This document shows, piece after piece, positions 1-11,125 of a stretch of DNA of 64,000 nucleotides. Within the stretch, counting starts at the first letter, position 1. Each line of letters starts with the position of its first letter. Source of the stretch: Cycas panzhihuaensis. Taxonomy: Eukaryota; Cycadophyta. The notes beneath the pieces were generated by a model. The model was not told where the DNA came from. It made no database searches and saw nothing but the letters and a program-made list of their open reading frames with translations. Location of the stretch: assembly GCA_023213395.1 (NCBI GenBank), contig CM041465.1, positions 178,071,741-178,135,740 of the forward strand, in the 5' to 3' direction. The position numbers were made by a program, and so were the translations under genes.

Positions 1-1622
1 CTACCATTAATGAATTTGGCCCAATCATAATTTGAATACCCTTCTAACTAGAAATTGTTTTGGATCAATTCTAGACCATATTGCAGAGTTCCCTGTAAGT
101 CTCTCAAGATCCTCTTTGCAACTTTCTAGTGGCTTTGCTTTGGCTCTGTCATGAACTGTGAAACTATCCCAATTGCAAAGGTGATATTTAGGCTAGTTGT
201 AGTTAGATAGATGAGATTGCCAACTAGTTGCTTGTACAATGTGCCATCTACCTATTTTTCATAATCTTGAGCTAATAGTTTTGCACCTATCTCCATTAGG
301 GTAGGTGTAGGTTTGCAATCCTCCATTCTGAATTTCTTTAGAATCTCCCAAGTATACTTAGCCAGTGAAATGAACATCTTACCATATTTTTTTGTCATCT
401 CAAAGCTTCTTTTGAGATCCTCCTTCAAACCTTCAATCATTGAGGTATTATTACCTATTATAATAGAGTCATCTACATATAGGGTCACAAAGGTGACAAA
501 CCTTCCATCTCAAACTTTGATGTATAGGTTTAGATCAGCTGGTAATCTTCCAAACCCTTATTTTTAAAGTGCTTGTCGATCATGGAATACCAGGCTCTAG
601 GAGATTGCTTCATACCATATAAAGTTTTCTTCAAGTGACATTCTAAATGTTTTTTCCCCTTTTCCATGTATTCAACTAGCTATGCCATGTAGACAAGTTC
701 TATTAAATCCCTATTGAGGAAAGCACTTTCGACATCAAGTTGGTGTTGTTGCCATTTGAATTGAGCAACTATTGCCAGTATAATCTTGATTATCATCATC
801 TTCTCTACTTGAGCAAATGTCTCTTGGTAGTCAATACCTTCTTTTTGTTTGAAGCATTTTGCCACCAATTTGGCTTTATGTTTATCATCTAAGCCATCAT
901 ATTGGAATTTGGTTTTGTAGATCCATCGACAAGCATGCTGAGCTACTGGCAATTCAACTAAGTTCGAAGTCTTGTTCTTTCCTATTGCTTGAACTTCAAC
1001 ATCCATAACAACTTTTCACCTCTCCTCGTGGCTTACCTCTTCAAAAGTGGAATGCTCATCTACATTGAGCACCTGTGCCATAAGAGCAAAATTGACCTAT
1101 TTTGGTCTCATCTTCAACTTTATTTTTCCTTCACTCTCGAGTAATTGAGCATCGATGATAGTTTTCAGATACCATTCAGATAACTTTTTCATTGGAGGAA
1201 TGATATCAAGTTGTAATTCTTTAGAGTAGCATCTTCGTATTCCTCATTCTCATCATTAATTTCAGCTAGTGTGCTAATTGGTTTTGTGTCTGGCATGACA
1301 ATCTCCCTTATGGAACTACACTTTGGTTGCTCCTTGATTTGCATTTCCCTTATCCTGCATGATCTGCAAGGAACCTAGGCTTATCTTCTTATCGCCTTCT
1401 TCAAAGATGACATCACAAGTTGTTTGCACTTTTCAAGTCTTCAACTTGTATGCCCCGTATGCTTTGCTTTCTTTACCACACCCAATGAAGATAATGCTTG
1501 GAATTTTCATTGTCAAATTTTTGTCGTTTTTCCTTTGGACATGCATATTTGCAGTGCACCCAAAGATTTTTAGATGATTCGTAGTTGGTTTTTTGTAGCG
1601 AACGTTATAGGGTGGAGTTTGG
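1..1622 (-). pseudogene. Ty1/copia pol fragment P (integrase tail, RT)
   Basis: Minus-strand remnant of a copia polyprotein, cut by the window edge on its C-terminal side. Integrase C-terminal sequence lies at about 1330-1622 (NHLKIFGCTANMHV, then a SKAYGAY-like stretch). RT follows: WIYKTKFQYDGLDDKHKAKL and the LDVESAFLNRDL block at 680-1006, and the YVDD polymerase motif (LYVDDSIIIG) at 252-488. In the family these segments belong to one gag-pol polyprotein; here they sit in several frames with stops between, so the copy is dead. Neither LTR is in view. It abuts a gypsy LTR at about 1635. The copia assignment is firm; the exact right edge is approximate. Confidence 0.85.
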
Positions 1623-1634
1623 GAATTACTCTAA

Positions 1635-2078
1635 TGACAAATGGTTCCCCAAAATATACTCACAGAATGGGAGAAGTTATAGCAATAAAGAAGAAAAATA
1701 ACAGTAGTACAAAGTATGTGATTGTGGACGATAAATAGCATAAATTGATGACAAATCAATCTATACAATGTTACCCAAATATGCTTGGACGTAAGGCTGA
1801 AATTGTGGTCCCTCTGCAAGGTGAGGTGCCCTTCACAATTGCTGCCCAAAGGCCGAGTTTATAGCAGTCCACAATGCTCTGATATGATGCCCTAATGATG
1901 CCCAACTACCTCTTTAAATAGGCACTCAAATTGCCTATAAAATGGCTAGTCAAAACCCCTCTTGAAGTTGGCCAGAATATAAGACTAAAATGAGATTGAA
2001 CCTTCCTAAATTAAAGTTAGTTTTTTTGCACAAAAGGAGGTTAGCCAAACTACCTTCCAGGATGTCTAGATTACTACA
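1635..2078 (-). repeat. Gypsy (chromovirus-like) LTR, minus orientation
   Basis: LTR-like sequence followed on the right by a C-rich tract (agcccctcccc), which is the complement of a polypurine tract, so this is the 3' LTR of a minus-strand element. It shares layout and patches of sequence with the K LTR at 26573-27090: the 'ggccaaaaggccgag'-type patch, the 'ttggccagaat' motif and the same tail before the polypurine tract. The right edge (ctaca|agcccc) is well placed; the left edge (TGACAAATGG) is a guess. No second LTR is seen. Confidence 0.6.
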
Positions 2079-2158
2079 AGCCCCTCCCCTTGAAATCGTG
2101 CTTTGCCCTCAAAGCACAGGTAAGTGAGGATATTGCTACAGCCATTTTTCTATCTCCC
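2079..2158 (-). pseudogene. Polypurine tract and C-terminal integrase tail of gypsy
   Basis: Immediately inside the LTR is the polypurine-tract complement, then about 80 bases reading on the minus strand as an integrase tail ending LRAKHDFKGRG and a stop. The same LRAKHxFxxGG ending occurs in K beside 27091 and as SRAKHFRGQG in G. The fragment breaks at about 2158, where plus-strand gag of another gypsy element begins. Confidence 0.6.
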
Positions 2159-2159
2159 A

Positions 2160-3010
2160 AGCATTTCTAGCAACCCTATGGGACATTGCAAATGATTAGT
2201 TTAAAGAATTTAGTGAAGAGCATTTCACAAAATGGAGTGATTTATGCGAAGCCTTTGAGAAGGAATTTAGACTTTTGCGAGATGACAGTGAAGTGGTGGA
2301 TCAAATATACAATATCAAACAAGAAACCAAGGAGACAATAAGAAGCTATAATACCAAGTTGAAAAGTTTAATCAAGAAAATGGAAAGCGAAGTAACCAAT
2401 AGGTTACAAAAGAGATGGTTTTTAGAAGGGCTACTTCCAAAATACCAAAGAAAACTATAGGTAAGTCCACCCACATCATACCAAGAAGTGGTTGATCGAG
2501 GAATGAGTCTTGAAATCGAGGACAAAGCAGAAGTATGGCATCAAGATAAACCTATGGAAGCAGAAGATAAAGAAGAGTCTTCTATTGAGGTATTAAGAGA
2601 CAACTTGATGTGAATGATGAAAGACTTCACACGACAACAATCGAAAGAATGATGATAGATATGGTGCATCAAGTGCAGAATAGAAGGACACATGAAGTTA
2701 GAGTGCCCCAAAAGCCAAGTTTTCAAGTATTGTCACATTTGCAAGATGAATAATCACGATACAAAGGAATGTGGATTCAACATACGTGCATGCAGATGAC
2801 AAGAACGAGATGTGTTTTTCACATGGCAAGAGACTAATAGAATTGCTCTTAGACGAGGGCATGGATTAGGCCGACTAGTACCAAGAGACTCCTAAGGACG
2901 ACCCATGATCTAGTGTTTTCAGTGCAAGTTATGGGGGCATTTTAGCAAAAATTGTCCAAACCTTGAAACCACTATTGCTCTAATGTTATGTTGATGGCGT
3001 GGGCCTAGGG
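2160..3010 (+). pseudogene. Gypsy element Q: gag with three zinc knuckles
   Basis: Plus-strand gypsy gag, truncated at its start. The capsid part (KWSDLCEAFEKEFRLLRDD, then ETIRSYNTKLKSL) runs to about 2460 and continues after a stop. Three nucleocapsid CX2CX4HX4C knuckles are visible: CIKCRIEGHMKLEC (about 2665-2706), CHICKMNNHDTKEC (about 2731-2772) and CFQCKLWGHFSKNC (about 2914-2955; the Cys are in frame despite nearby stops). Gag coats the RNA in the virus-like particle. Several in-frame stops show a dead copy. No 5' LTR or primer site: the left part was lost at the junction with the minus-strand LTR fragment. Confidence 0.75.
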
Positions 3011-4200
3011 AGCATGATGATGATCATTGTCCTTAGCAATAGAATAAGTGTGTGAATCCTGTAGACATTGAATTTGCTGAGGACAAAGATGTTACCCAAA
3101 CTCTATTGGCGTATGCAATTTATATAAGAAGAAATAAAAAACAAGAATATCCTAATCCTATGGAAGAGGAGGAGCAACTACAACAAGCTTAAGACTTTGA
3201 TCAATACAAGGGCAATCAAATCAATGGTTCTGACGCCAATAACAACGCAACAATGCCAATCACAGTGAGTGCAAAACCTGGCTGCAATCCCACAGGAAGG
3301 TAATAAACCCAGCACCACGCTAATTGATCAGTTTTTACAAATCAAGATACCAATGAAGATTTTGACATTGTTGCAACACAATCCATCATTTTTGCGAATC
3401 TTGGAAGAGCATGTACAACAAATAGATATCAATCCTATATGCCATCAACAACGAGACCTAACAAAGGCAAAACAAAAAGAGTTTCCCTAAGAAATAACAA
3501 AATCAACAGTAGTTTTTGCAAAAGACCCTCATACGATCATTCAGGACGCTCCCAGTGTACACAACTTTTAAATAGAGCGTCATGTCTAATCCTTAAAAGT
3601 GGATCAAGATACAATAGTTACAATGACATGTCCTAGGTAACACAGTGGTAGATGGGGGTGCAAGAGTTAATATCATACAAATAACAATTTGACAAAGAAT
3701 GGGTAGACCCACACTATGGCCACCTAAATTTTGTCTAAGATTGGTCGATCATCATGGTGTACAACCATTAGGGATAATGATAGCATAGAAGATTCACATC
3801 AGAAATTAGAGTTTGTTATGAATTTTTTTGTCATTCTAATGATTGATGGAATGCCTCTAGCCTATGACGCACTTCTAGGACAACTATGGTTGCTCGCTAT
3901 ACGAGTGCTCCAAAACTGGGGACGTAATACGTTAATAATTAAACAAAATGGGAGAAAATTATTAATAAATTTAAATCATCATATGATAAGTGAAGAAATA
4001 ACGGATTCCAGTTTCTTGAATGAAGAAGATAACGATGAATATGATAATGTAAAAATCCAAGATGATCAACATCCGCTAAGTACACTATTTGATAATGATA
4101 ATACATGTGAACCTATTGAGGGTGTTCTATATTTGGATCCGTGTTTAGAAGATGAAGTAGAATCAGATAGTGGATTGTTTCATTGGCAACAATAGGAATA
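3011..4200 (+). pseudogene. Gypsy element Q: linker and aspartic protease
   Basis: Continues element Q. An aspartic protease core is visible at about 3640-3700 (VVDGGARVNII, matching the D-[ST/G]-G-A catalytic loop), followed by a 154-codon open stretch (3731-4195) with the downstream protease signature PLAYDALLGQLWL and then an acidic linker. In the family the protease cuts the gag-pol precursor. The region 3060-3640 has only short open frames and looks like decayed linker. Stops and frame changes separate it from gag and RT. Confidence 0.6.
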
Positions 4201-4479
4201 TGGAATATTTTCACCATCATGATACTTAGTTAATATGGAACCATAGGTTCTAATAATATCTACCGAATCAAAGACATATGCGAAACTATTGAGTGTAAAC
4301 ATGAATACCTGAACCAATTTTCTAAAGTCATAAGTGGAAACCAACCAGTACTACAGAATTCTACTTACAACTTTCATGAGATAAGGAACAAAATTCCTAT
4401 GATGAATCACCACAATGATTAATCAATTTAGGAACTGAGCAAGATGTATAGACAATAATGATGGGTAGCGGATGGGATT

Positions 4480-5862
4480 CGATGTTAATGGAGGCAGCCA
4501 CAAAAATCTTTTTCCAATATAAAGATGTGTTTGCTTGGGCCTATAAAGACTTGAAAGGAATACCAAGAGAGTTGTGTGAACACAAGATGGAACTAATACG
4601 AGGAGCCAAACCTATGAAGTATCGACCTTACTGAATGAATCTTAAATATGTAAAACAAGTGGATACAGAAATTAGAAAAATGTTGGATGTTGGGATCATA
4701 TTTAAGGTAGAGACAAGGGAGTGGGTTTTACTTGTGCCTAAAAAGAATGGCAAACTTTGGATTTGTGTCGTTTTTTAAAAACTAAATGGAGTAACTTGCA
4801 AAGATCCATTTCGTATACCTTTTACTGACACTATTCTGGAGGAAGTTGCGAGGCACAAGATATACTCACTTTTGGACGGGTTTTCAGGTTACAACCAAGT
4901 TAGCATCATAGAACAAGACAAGTTAAAAACTACATTCATCATACAATCAGGAACTTTTGCATATAATTAGATGCCCTTTGGACTCTGCAATGCCCTTGTA
5001 ACATTTCAGCGAATCATCATGCACTTATTTGACGAACTATCATCAAAATTGGTGAGGGTATTCTTAGATGATTGGTATGTATCAAAGATCATCTTCCTTT
5101 GCTAAGGGAATGCTTAGAAGTCTGTAGAAGAGCAAAATTGTCATTAAAACCAAAAAAATGCTAGTTTCTAGTTTTGTACGGGAAGTTGTTAGGACATATT
5201 ATATGTGCACAAGGCTTGAAAACAAACCCTGACAAACTTAAAGTTATAATGAATTTAGCACCGCTGACAAATGTAGCAGGAGTTCGAGCATTCCTTGGAC
5301 ATGTTGAATATTACCACAAGTTTATAAAGAGTTTTGCCCAAATAACCCATCTCTTAGAAAAATTATTATATAAAGGAGTAAATTTCATATGAAGAAATGA
5401 ACAACAAGGGGCATTTGAAGATCTTAAGAAGAGACTCGTTACAACCCCAATCTTAGCCCATCTTGATTGGTCAAAAGAATTCTGCATTCATGTCGATGCA
5501 TCACAAATAACGATAGGGTGTACACTAGCTCAAGAAGGAAGTCATAAACTTGACTTACCTATTTACTTTGCTAGCAAATGACTAAACAAAGAGGAAAAAG
5601 ATTACCCAACGATGGGAAGAGGATGGTTAGGAATGATTTATGCAGTTCAAAAATTTTGTCATTACTTATTAGTAAATCCATTTGTATTTTATGTTGATCA
5701 TCAAGCTCTTTTATAAATGATTAATAAACCAATCATACAAGGAAGAATAAGTTGATGGCTCCTATACTTTATGAATTTAATTTTAAAGTAATAGTTCAGT
5801 CAGGCCATACACATGTCGTTGCGAACCACTTTGTCAAAAAATGACCTAGAGATGAAAGAGAA
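4480..5862 (+). pseudogene. Gypsy element Q: reverse transcriptase and RNase H
   Basis: Decayed gypsy RT: FAWAYKDLKGIP and the KPMKYRPY box (about 4530-4630), VPKKNGK, DGFSGYNQV (about 4875-4900), MPFGLCNALVTFQRI (about 4970-5010) and the polymerase motif VFLDDW (about 5060). RNase H follows with HVDASQ, a DYPTMGRGWLGMIYAVQKF block and YVDHQALL up to about 5870. At least six stops or frameshifts. The sequence type matches element I on the minus strand (23791-26572), so these are probably two copies of one clade. Integrase is absent because copia B begins at about 5863. Confidence 0.85.
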
Positions 5863-6047
5863 ATGATTGATTGATTATTGACGAGAGAACTTTTGAATAT
5901 ATATAATTAGGGTTTGTAAACCCCAAGAAACAAACTGTAACCGTAACATGAAAAAGTGACACTTGTCAGACATACATTTATAAGTTACATTATTGAGGGG
6001 CCTATTACCCTTTTAGTCTTCCTAGGATAAAACATTACATCCTAACA
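5863..6047 (-). repeat. Copia B 3' LTR
   Basis: About 185 bases ending in CTAACA, followed by the polypurine-tract complement (ccctctctta). It is homologous to the 197-bp LTRs of copia C through 'aattagggtttgtaa' and the terminal 'aaaacattacatcctaaca'. The left end is diverged or trimmed where it meets gypsy Q RNase H. Confidence 0.75.
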
Positions 6048-6137
6048 CCCTCTCTTAATGCTTTATCTCTTTAATCCTATCTTATCCCTGAGGATTTGGA
6101 ATTTGTCTTTTCCAAGTGGTTTTGTCAATATATCTGC
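6048..6137 (-). pseudogene. Copia B RNase H C-terminus (left part)
   Basis: Minus-strand coding sequence for the end of RNase H (the ADILTKPLGK region and DKIGLK-like tail). It stops at the insertion site of copia A; the remainder resumes at 11344. The last five bases (TCTGC) form the left target-site duplication. Confidence 0.75.
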
Positions 6138-6355
6138 TGTTGAAAAACCAGAGCAAAAAATTGACAGAGGAAAGAATGTGCATACTTCTATTGAGATTCA
6201 ATTTGCTTAAATACACAAGACTTATGTGATGGTTACAACCTACTAATGTAACCGATCACTCAGATTCTGCCAAGTGGCATGATCTCATGAGTACATTTAT
6301 GGGTGGGTCTGACATGAACCCCTTTCTATCCTAGATAAAACATTATATCTCAACA
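6138..6355 (-). repeat. Copia A 3' LTR
   Basis: 218 bp, TGTTGA...TCAACA, followed by ccccctct (polypurine-tract complement). Nearly identical to the partner at 11126. Confidence 0.95.
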
Positions 6356-6374
6356 CCCCCTCTTAATGTTTTAT

Positions 6375-6790
6375 CTATAAAAGTCCAATCTTGTCTCTCA
6401 AATATCTGAGCCTTTCCCTCCCAAGAGGTTTTGTCAGAAGATCTGCAACTTGTTCAGATGTCGGGCAGTATTCTAAATCTATCTCTTTGTTCTGCACTTT
6501 TTCTCTTATAAAGTGATGATGGACTTCAATATGTTTTGTTCTTGCATGTAGAATTGGATTTTTGGTTAGCTTGATGGCACTTTGGTTGTCACACTTTAGA
6601 GAAGTTGCTTCTTTCTGCTGTTGATTCAAATCAAGCAAGAGTTGTCTTAACCAGATGGCTTCACGGGTTCTTGATGTGGTCGCTTTATATTACATACGTA
6701 GAAGAGAGCCACTGTTGCTTGTTTCTTACTACACCATGAGATTGCTGAAGCTCCTAAGAAGAAACAATATCCACTTGTGGATTTCCTTTA
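6375..6790 (-). pseudogene. Copia A RNase H
   Basis: C-terminal RNase H of the polyprotein. The last 87 codons are open and carry KCDNQSAIKL, HARTKHIEVHHHFIRE and EQVADLLTKPLG, diagnostic of plant copia RNase H, ending RDKIGLL at 6375. The upstream part (STSGYCFFLG-like, then the ALSS region) is in another frame between 6640 and 6790, so there is at least one frameshift. RNase H removes the RNA template strand during reverse transcription. Confidence 0.85.
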
Positions 6791-7660
6791 TTCTTTGTCG
6801 CCTGCCCAGTCTGAGTCGCAATACCCTGTTATTTTGATTGGATGCCCCCTTGAATACACTAATTTGAGATCTGTTGTTCCTTTTAGATATCTCAGAATTC
6901 TTTTTGCGGCTTGCGATGTCTCGACTTTGGATTCTGCATATATCTTGATATTAGTCCTACTGAGTAGGATATGTCGAACTGGTAGTGTCGGATAAATCGG
7001 ACTTCCAATCATTTGCACATGCAGGTAACATCGCATCTTTTCCATACTATCTCTTGTCAGATCGCAATTTGTTTCCATGGGGGTGGTGCATGGATTGCAA
7101 TTCTCCATCTGGAATCGAACAAGCAGATTTTTGATGTAGTTGCTTTGGGACAAAGTTATGTAGTTTTGGTGTTGACCTATCTCCAGTCCCAAGTAATAAT
7201 TTAGTGACCCCAAATCATCATTTCAAATTTCACTGAAGTTGACTTTTGATCCACTTGATTCCTTCTACATCACTCCCGAAGAAGCATATCATCCACATAA
7301 ACAACAATTATTGTTATCTTGTTGTTTGTTTTCCTTATGTACAGACTGGAGTCTGCGTTACATCGAATAAACTTATTTTCTTCAAGAAAGTGATCTAGTT
7401 TTGCATACCAGGCACGCGGTGCTTGTTTTAGACCATACAAAGCCTTTTTCAATTTGCAGACTAGATTTTCTTTTCCTTGTTCTGCATATCCATCTGGTTG
7501 TTGCATATAAACCTCTTCTTCTAGTTCACCATTTAGGAATGCACTCTTTACATCCATCTGAGAGATTCCCCAACCTTGGGCGTGACCAAGGCTATTCTTG
7601 TCCTTCTGTGTTCATCTTTGCTCTTGGAGAAAGTCTCATCAAAATCTATGCCCTTGATTT
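6788..7660 (-). pseudogene. Copia A reverse transcriptase
   Basis: RT in two open stretches. 7270-7557 holds [34 protein letters not shown] and the intact polymerase motif YVDD (VVYVDDMLL). 6788-7213 holds GSLNYYLGLEI, RFQMENCNPCTTPME and the thumb/connection region to GYCDSDWAGDKE. A frame change of a few bases separates the two near 7215-7270, and another occurs near 7560-7660 at the link to integrase. The catalytic Asp pair is retained, so this is the best preserved copia RT here besides F and B. Confidence 0.9.
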
Positions 7661-9140
7661 AGGTGTATCCCTTTGCAACTAACCTTGCTTTGTGTTTCTC
7701 AATTTTGCCATCGACTCCTCTCTTTGTTTTGTAGACCCATTTGCAGTTCACAGTGGATTTATTAGCAGGTAGTTCCACTAATTCCCATGTTTGATTCTTC
7801 TTGATTGAATTTATTTCATTGTCCATTGCTTCTCTCCATTCTAAATGATCTTTTGCTTCAAAATTCTGTGGTTCAACCTTGCTCAGAAGAGCTTTTGGCC
7901 TTTGCCCTCGCGTTTTCTGTTCTAATATATTTCCTTCTTCAATAGTTTTGATATACCATTTTGGCAATTTTTTTTGTTTCTGTGGACCTTCTTTTTCGAC
8001 GGTGTTTCCCTGACCAGTTGATGACGATGGACCTTCCTTTTCAATGGTGTCTCCCTGACTGATTGGTGACAATGAATCAGCTTGTCCTTCTTCGGAAGTG
8101 ATTTCTGGATCATTTCCTTTTTCAGTTTCTTGATCTTCTGAAGTAATTCCTGACTGATTTTCTTCCTCATCTTCTTGCATTACTCTGTGTTTGACATTTT
8201 CTTGTTCCTTTTCATTTTCTATTACATTAATCTGTGAAGATTCATCTGAACTATCTTCATTAAAGATGACATCTCTACTTGCATAGATTCTATTTGTTTT
8301 TGGATCTATGCACTTATATGCCTTTGAATTTTTACTGTATCCTATCAAGACACATTCTATGCTTTTTGCATCCAATTTGGATCTTCTTTTATCAGGAATA
8401 TGCACAAATGCTTGACTACCAAATACTTTAAGAAGACTTACATCAGGTTTTTGTCCTATCCAAGCTTCTTCTGGAGTGATGTTCTTCAATGTTCTGGTTG
8501 GTCTTCTGTTTATTAAATAGCATGCTGTGCTGACTGCTTCCGCCAAATATGTCTTGGATATTTTTGTTCCATACATCATGCTTCGAGCCATTTCCATCAA
8601 AGTTCTATTCTTTCTCTCAGCTACTCCATTTGATTGAGGAGTATAAGGAGTTGTAACTTGTCTACGAATTCCTTTGTACTTGCAGTAGTTCAGAAACTCG
8701 TTTGACAAATATTCTCCTCCTCCATCTGACCTGATGCATTTGATTTTCATTCCTGATTCCAACTGAACTTCTGCCTTAAATTCTTTAAATGTTTCAAAGA
8801 CTTCTGACTTATTATGTAAAAAATATACCCATACCTTTCGAGTGAAGTCATCAATGAAAGTTAAGAAATATCTGCATCCATTAAGCGGCGGAGGTGAAAT
8901 TGGGCCACGGATGTACATGTGTATCAATTCTAATTTAATTTGAGATTTCCAAGTGCTTTCCATAAAAGGAAGTCTATGTTGTTTCCCAAGTTGACAACCT
9001 TTACAAACAAATGTATCTGAAGAAATATTAGGTAAACCATTTACCATTTCTGACTTTTCCATCTTTAAGTGTGTCAATTGAGAGATGTCCATACCTTAAA
9101 TGCCATACTTTATTATTAGATTTAAGAGCAGTACAAGCTT
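7659..9140 (-). pseudogene. Copia A integrase and linker to RT
   Basis: A 477-codon open stretch. The zinc-binding end survives as FVCKGCQLGKQHR. The catalytic core shows RSDGGGEY (second Asp) and NGVAERKNRT (Glu), but the first Asp is replaced: family HTD/HSD reads HMY in LIHMYIRGP. The C-terminal part has KVFGSQAFVHIPDKRR, then an acidic, repeat-containing linker (SPISQGDTIEKEGPSSSTGQ and a near copy about 15 residues later), and the start of RT (CKWVYKTKRGVDGKIEKHKA). Integrase joins the DNA copy to the host chromosome; loss of this Asp should abolish that. Confidence 0.9.
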
Positions 9141-9186
9141 TTTCTTCCAAGTAAGGAAGTATGTGGTTTGATGAAGTTTGTAAAGG

Positions 9187-9500
9187 TCATTGCATCGACC
9201 CCTTTTCCAACAATCTTCCCATCTTTTTCATGTCCGAATGTGGCAATTCCTTCTTCATCAAAATGGTTCTCAACCCCTTTTTGCTTAGTTGAGAAAGCAG
9301 AGAAGATTCATCTTGGATCTGGTACAAAGCGAGCGTTTCCAATTTTTCTTTCATTTCCATTCGGGTTTCTGAAATGGTTCCAATCCCTTTTATGTTAAGG
9401 GAATACTTGTCACCCACTCCAGATTTGTCCATATTGTATGGATTCATGGTTTGAAACCATTCTTCCCGACTTGTCATGTGTTTAGAAGCTCCACGAGTCT
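9187..9500 (-). pseudogene. Copia A protease
   Basis: Aspartic protease remnant. The active-site region WYIDS is at about 9485-9500, and HMTSREEWF follows in a different frame. The usual DSGAS-HMTS string is broken by one extra base just after the DS codons. Downstream parts (KGIGTI, LLSQLSKKGLRTI) are open to 9187 but diverge from sister copy C, with further frame changes. In the family this enzyme matures the gag-pol precursor. Confidence 0.8.
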
Positions 9501-10471
9501 ATGTACCAAATGTCTTTGTCTTTTATTCCTGTAACCAACGCTGTGATGAAGGCCGTTTCCTCTTCTTCTTCTTCTTCTTCCTTTTCTTTGCTGTATCCAC
9601 CAATAGGTCGTTTTCCTTTATAAATTTCACTTCTTCTTTGTGGACACTGATATGGGTAGTGTCCACTTTGTCTCATAGCGACATATATGTCGAAGATTCT
9701 GCAATTACTGGCGAAATGTCCAGTTCGTCCACAATTGTAACATATTCTATTTTCTCTGCTGCGTCCTCGTCCTCTGGAGTTTGACCATCGTCCTCGTCCT
9801 CGGAATCGCATTACATTTGGTCCTCGAAATTGTTGTCTTCCTCTTGGCGAGATTCATCGGATGCAAGTGCATCCTCCAATTCTGTCGTGTTTTCGTATCT
9901 TTTGTTTCTTTGTTCCTGTCTCAGCAGCAGACCTATCAATTCATCAAGTGTTAATTTGTCTAGCTTATCACTATCGGTGATGGCGTTGACAATTGTATCA
10001 AACGACTTTGGCAGTCTTGCCGTTACAATTTCTACAAGGTCTTGTTCGGATATTATGCCTCCAGCACTCAAGAGATTATTTCTCACAGTGATGATTTTAT
10101 GCATGAAATCTTCTACTTCTTCATTTTCCTTCATATGAAGTTTATACAGCTCCTCTTGAGTGCTATTATTCTCGTCTTGTTCTTTTGCCCGTATAAATTC
10201 TCTAGACATTTCCAGATTTCAAAAGCTTCATTCAGTTTTTCGACATAAATGAGAACAGAATCTGAAATAGACATTTTTAAAATGAGACTACCCATGTTAT
10301 TCCTTTCGATCCAACTTCCCAACTTATCATCACCAGTGGGTGGACGTTTCTCTGTCCCTTGATGATTTCCGGGCATTTTCATTCTCGGAATGGTTTCCAT
10401 TTTAATTTTCCACATGGTAATTTGAACCACCAATTTTTACGGTTCGAGACAGTGATGAGAGAGGAGGACAT
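9482..10471 (-). pseudogene. Copia A gag
   Basis: Gag, from a Met codon at about 10471 to the nucleocapsid region. Capsid pieces: MWKIKME (10131-10433), ELYKLHMKENEEVEDFMHKI, ITDSDKLDKLTLDELIGLLL (9811-10209). The first CX2CX4HX4C knuckle is intact (CYNCGRTGHFASNC, about 9700-9745). The second, intact in copy C as CYHC...H...C, has lost its first cysteines here (only SGHYPYQC remains). An RGRGR-rich segment precedes the knuckle. At least two frameshifts. Confidence 0.85.
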
Positions 10472-11113
10472 CTTTTTTATCAAAAGCATTTCTAGAGGCA
10501 TGTCCGCAAATGCAGACGGAATTAATACAAAACCCTAGTTGTACAGCCAAAAATGAAATGCACCTCAAAATGTAGGTATTTCGGTATTTTCGGGATCTGA
10601 CGGATTCTCAAAATTTTTCTCAAACGAGAGAAATCTGGTTTGAATGGAAAGCAGCGACTAGGGCAAATTTCGGTTGAGAGAAAATCTGCAAAATTCTTGA
10701 ATTAAATCCTTCAAAATGAGTTGCAAACTTGAAGTCATCACTACTGAAGATTTGGGATGATTTTACCCGATTCTGATTACCAAATTGATGAGATTTCTGA
10801 GAAAATCTCTTGAAAAACGTGCAGACTGGTTCGGGGGCTTTTTGGCCTGCAAAACGACCTCAGATGGACTCGCTCCAGAAGAAAAGTATGCTCAGCGTCT
10901 TCAGATCTACCTCCCCACCAAATTTCGCTTCGATCCGAGTACTTTGAAATTTTGCCGTCCGTACAGGTCCGTACGGTTCCGTACACTGAAGAAATTTGTG
11001 ATCTTTAACCTTCAAAGGACTGTCTACTGCTTTTATCTTCTTTTGCACACTTGACTGAGATGATTTGACAGAAGGAATTCACCAGAAGAAGAGGGATCAG
11101 ATTAAACGGGCCT
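10472..11113 (-). other. Copia A 5' leader with 62-codon open frame
   Basis: Leader between primer site and gag. It contains a minus-strand open frame at 10860-11048 (62 codons, starting MQKKIKAVDSP, containing CTEPYGPVRTAKF) that aligns from Met to stop with a 66-codon frame in the leader of copia C (62873-63073, containing GTEPYDYTNKK). The middle is rich in GTACGG motifs (about 10955-10985). Whether it is translated is unknown; the alignment may reflect RNA or DNA conservation only. Confidence 0.5.
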
Positions 11114-11125
11114 GCTCTGATACCA
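11114..11125 (-). promoter_or_regulatory. Copia A primer-binding site (initiator tRNA-Met)
   Basis: Plus strand gctctgatacca, so TGGTATCAGAGC on the element strand, abutting the LTR with no spacer. This is the standard plant match to the 3' end of initiator tRNA-Met. Confidence 0.95.

Noticed and set aside
9538-9605. CT-rich run as a microsatellite
   Set aside because: It is the antisense of a Glu-rich coding stretch of copia A gag.
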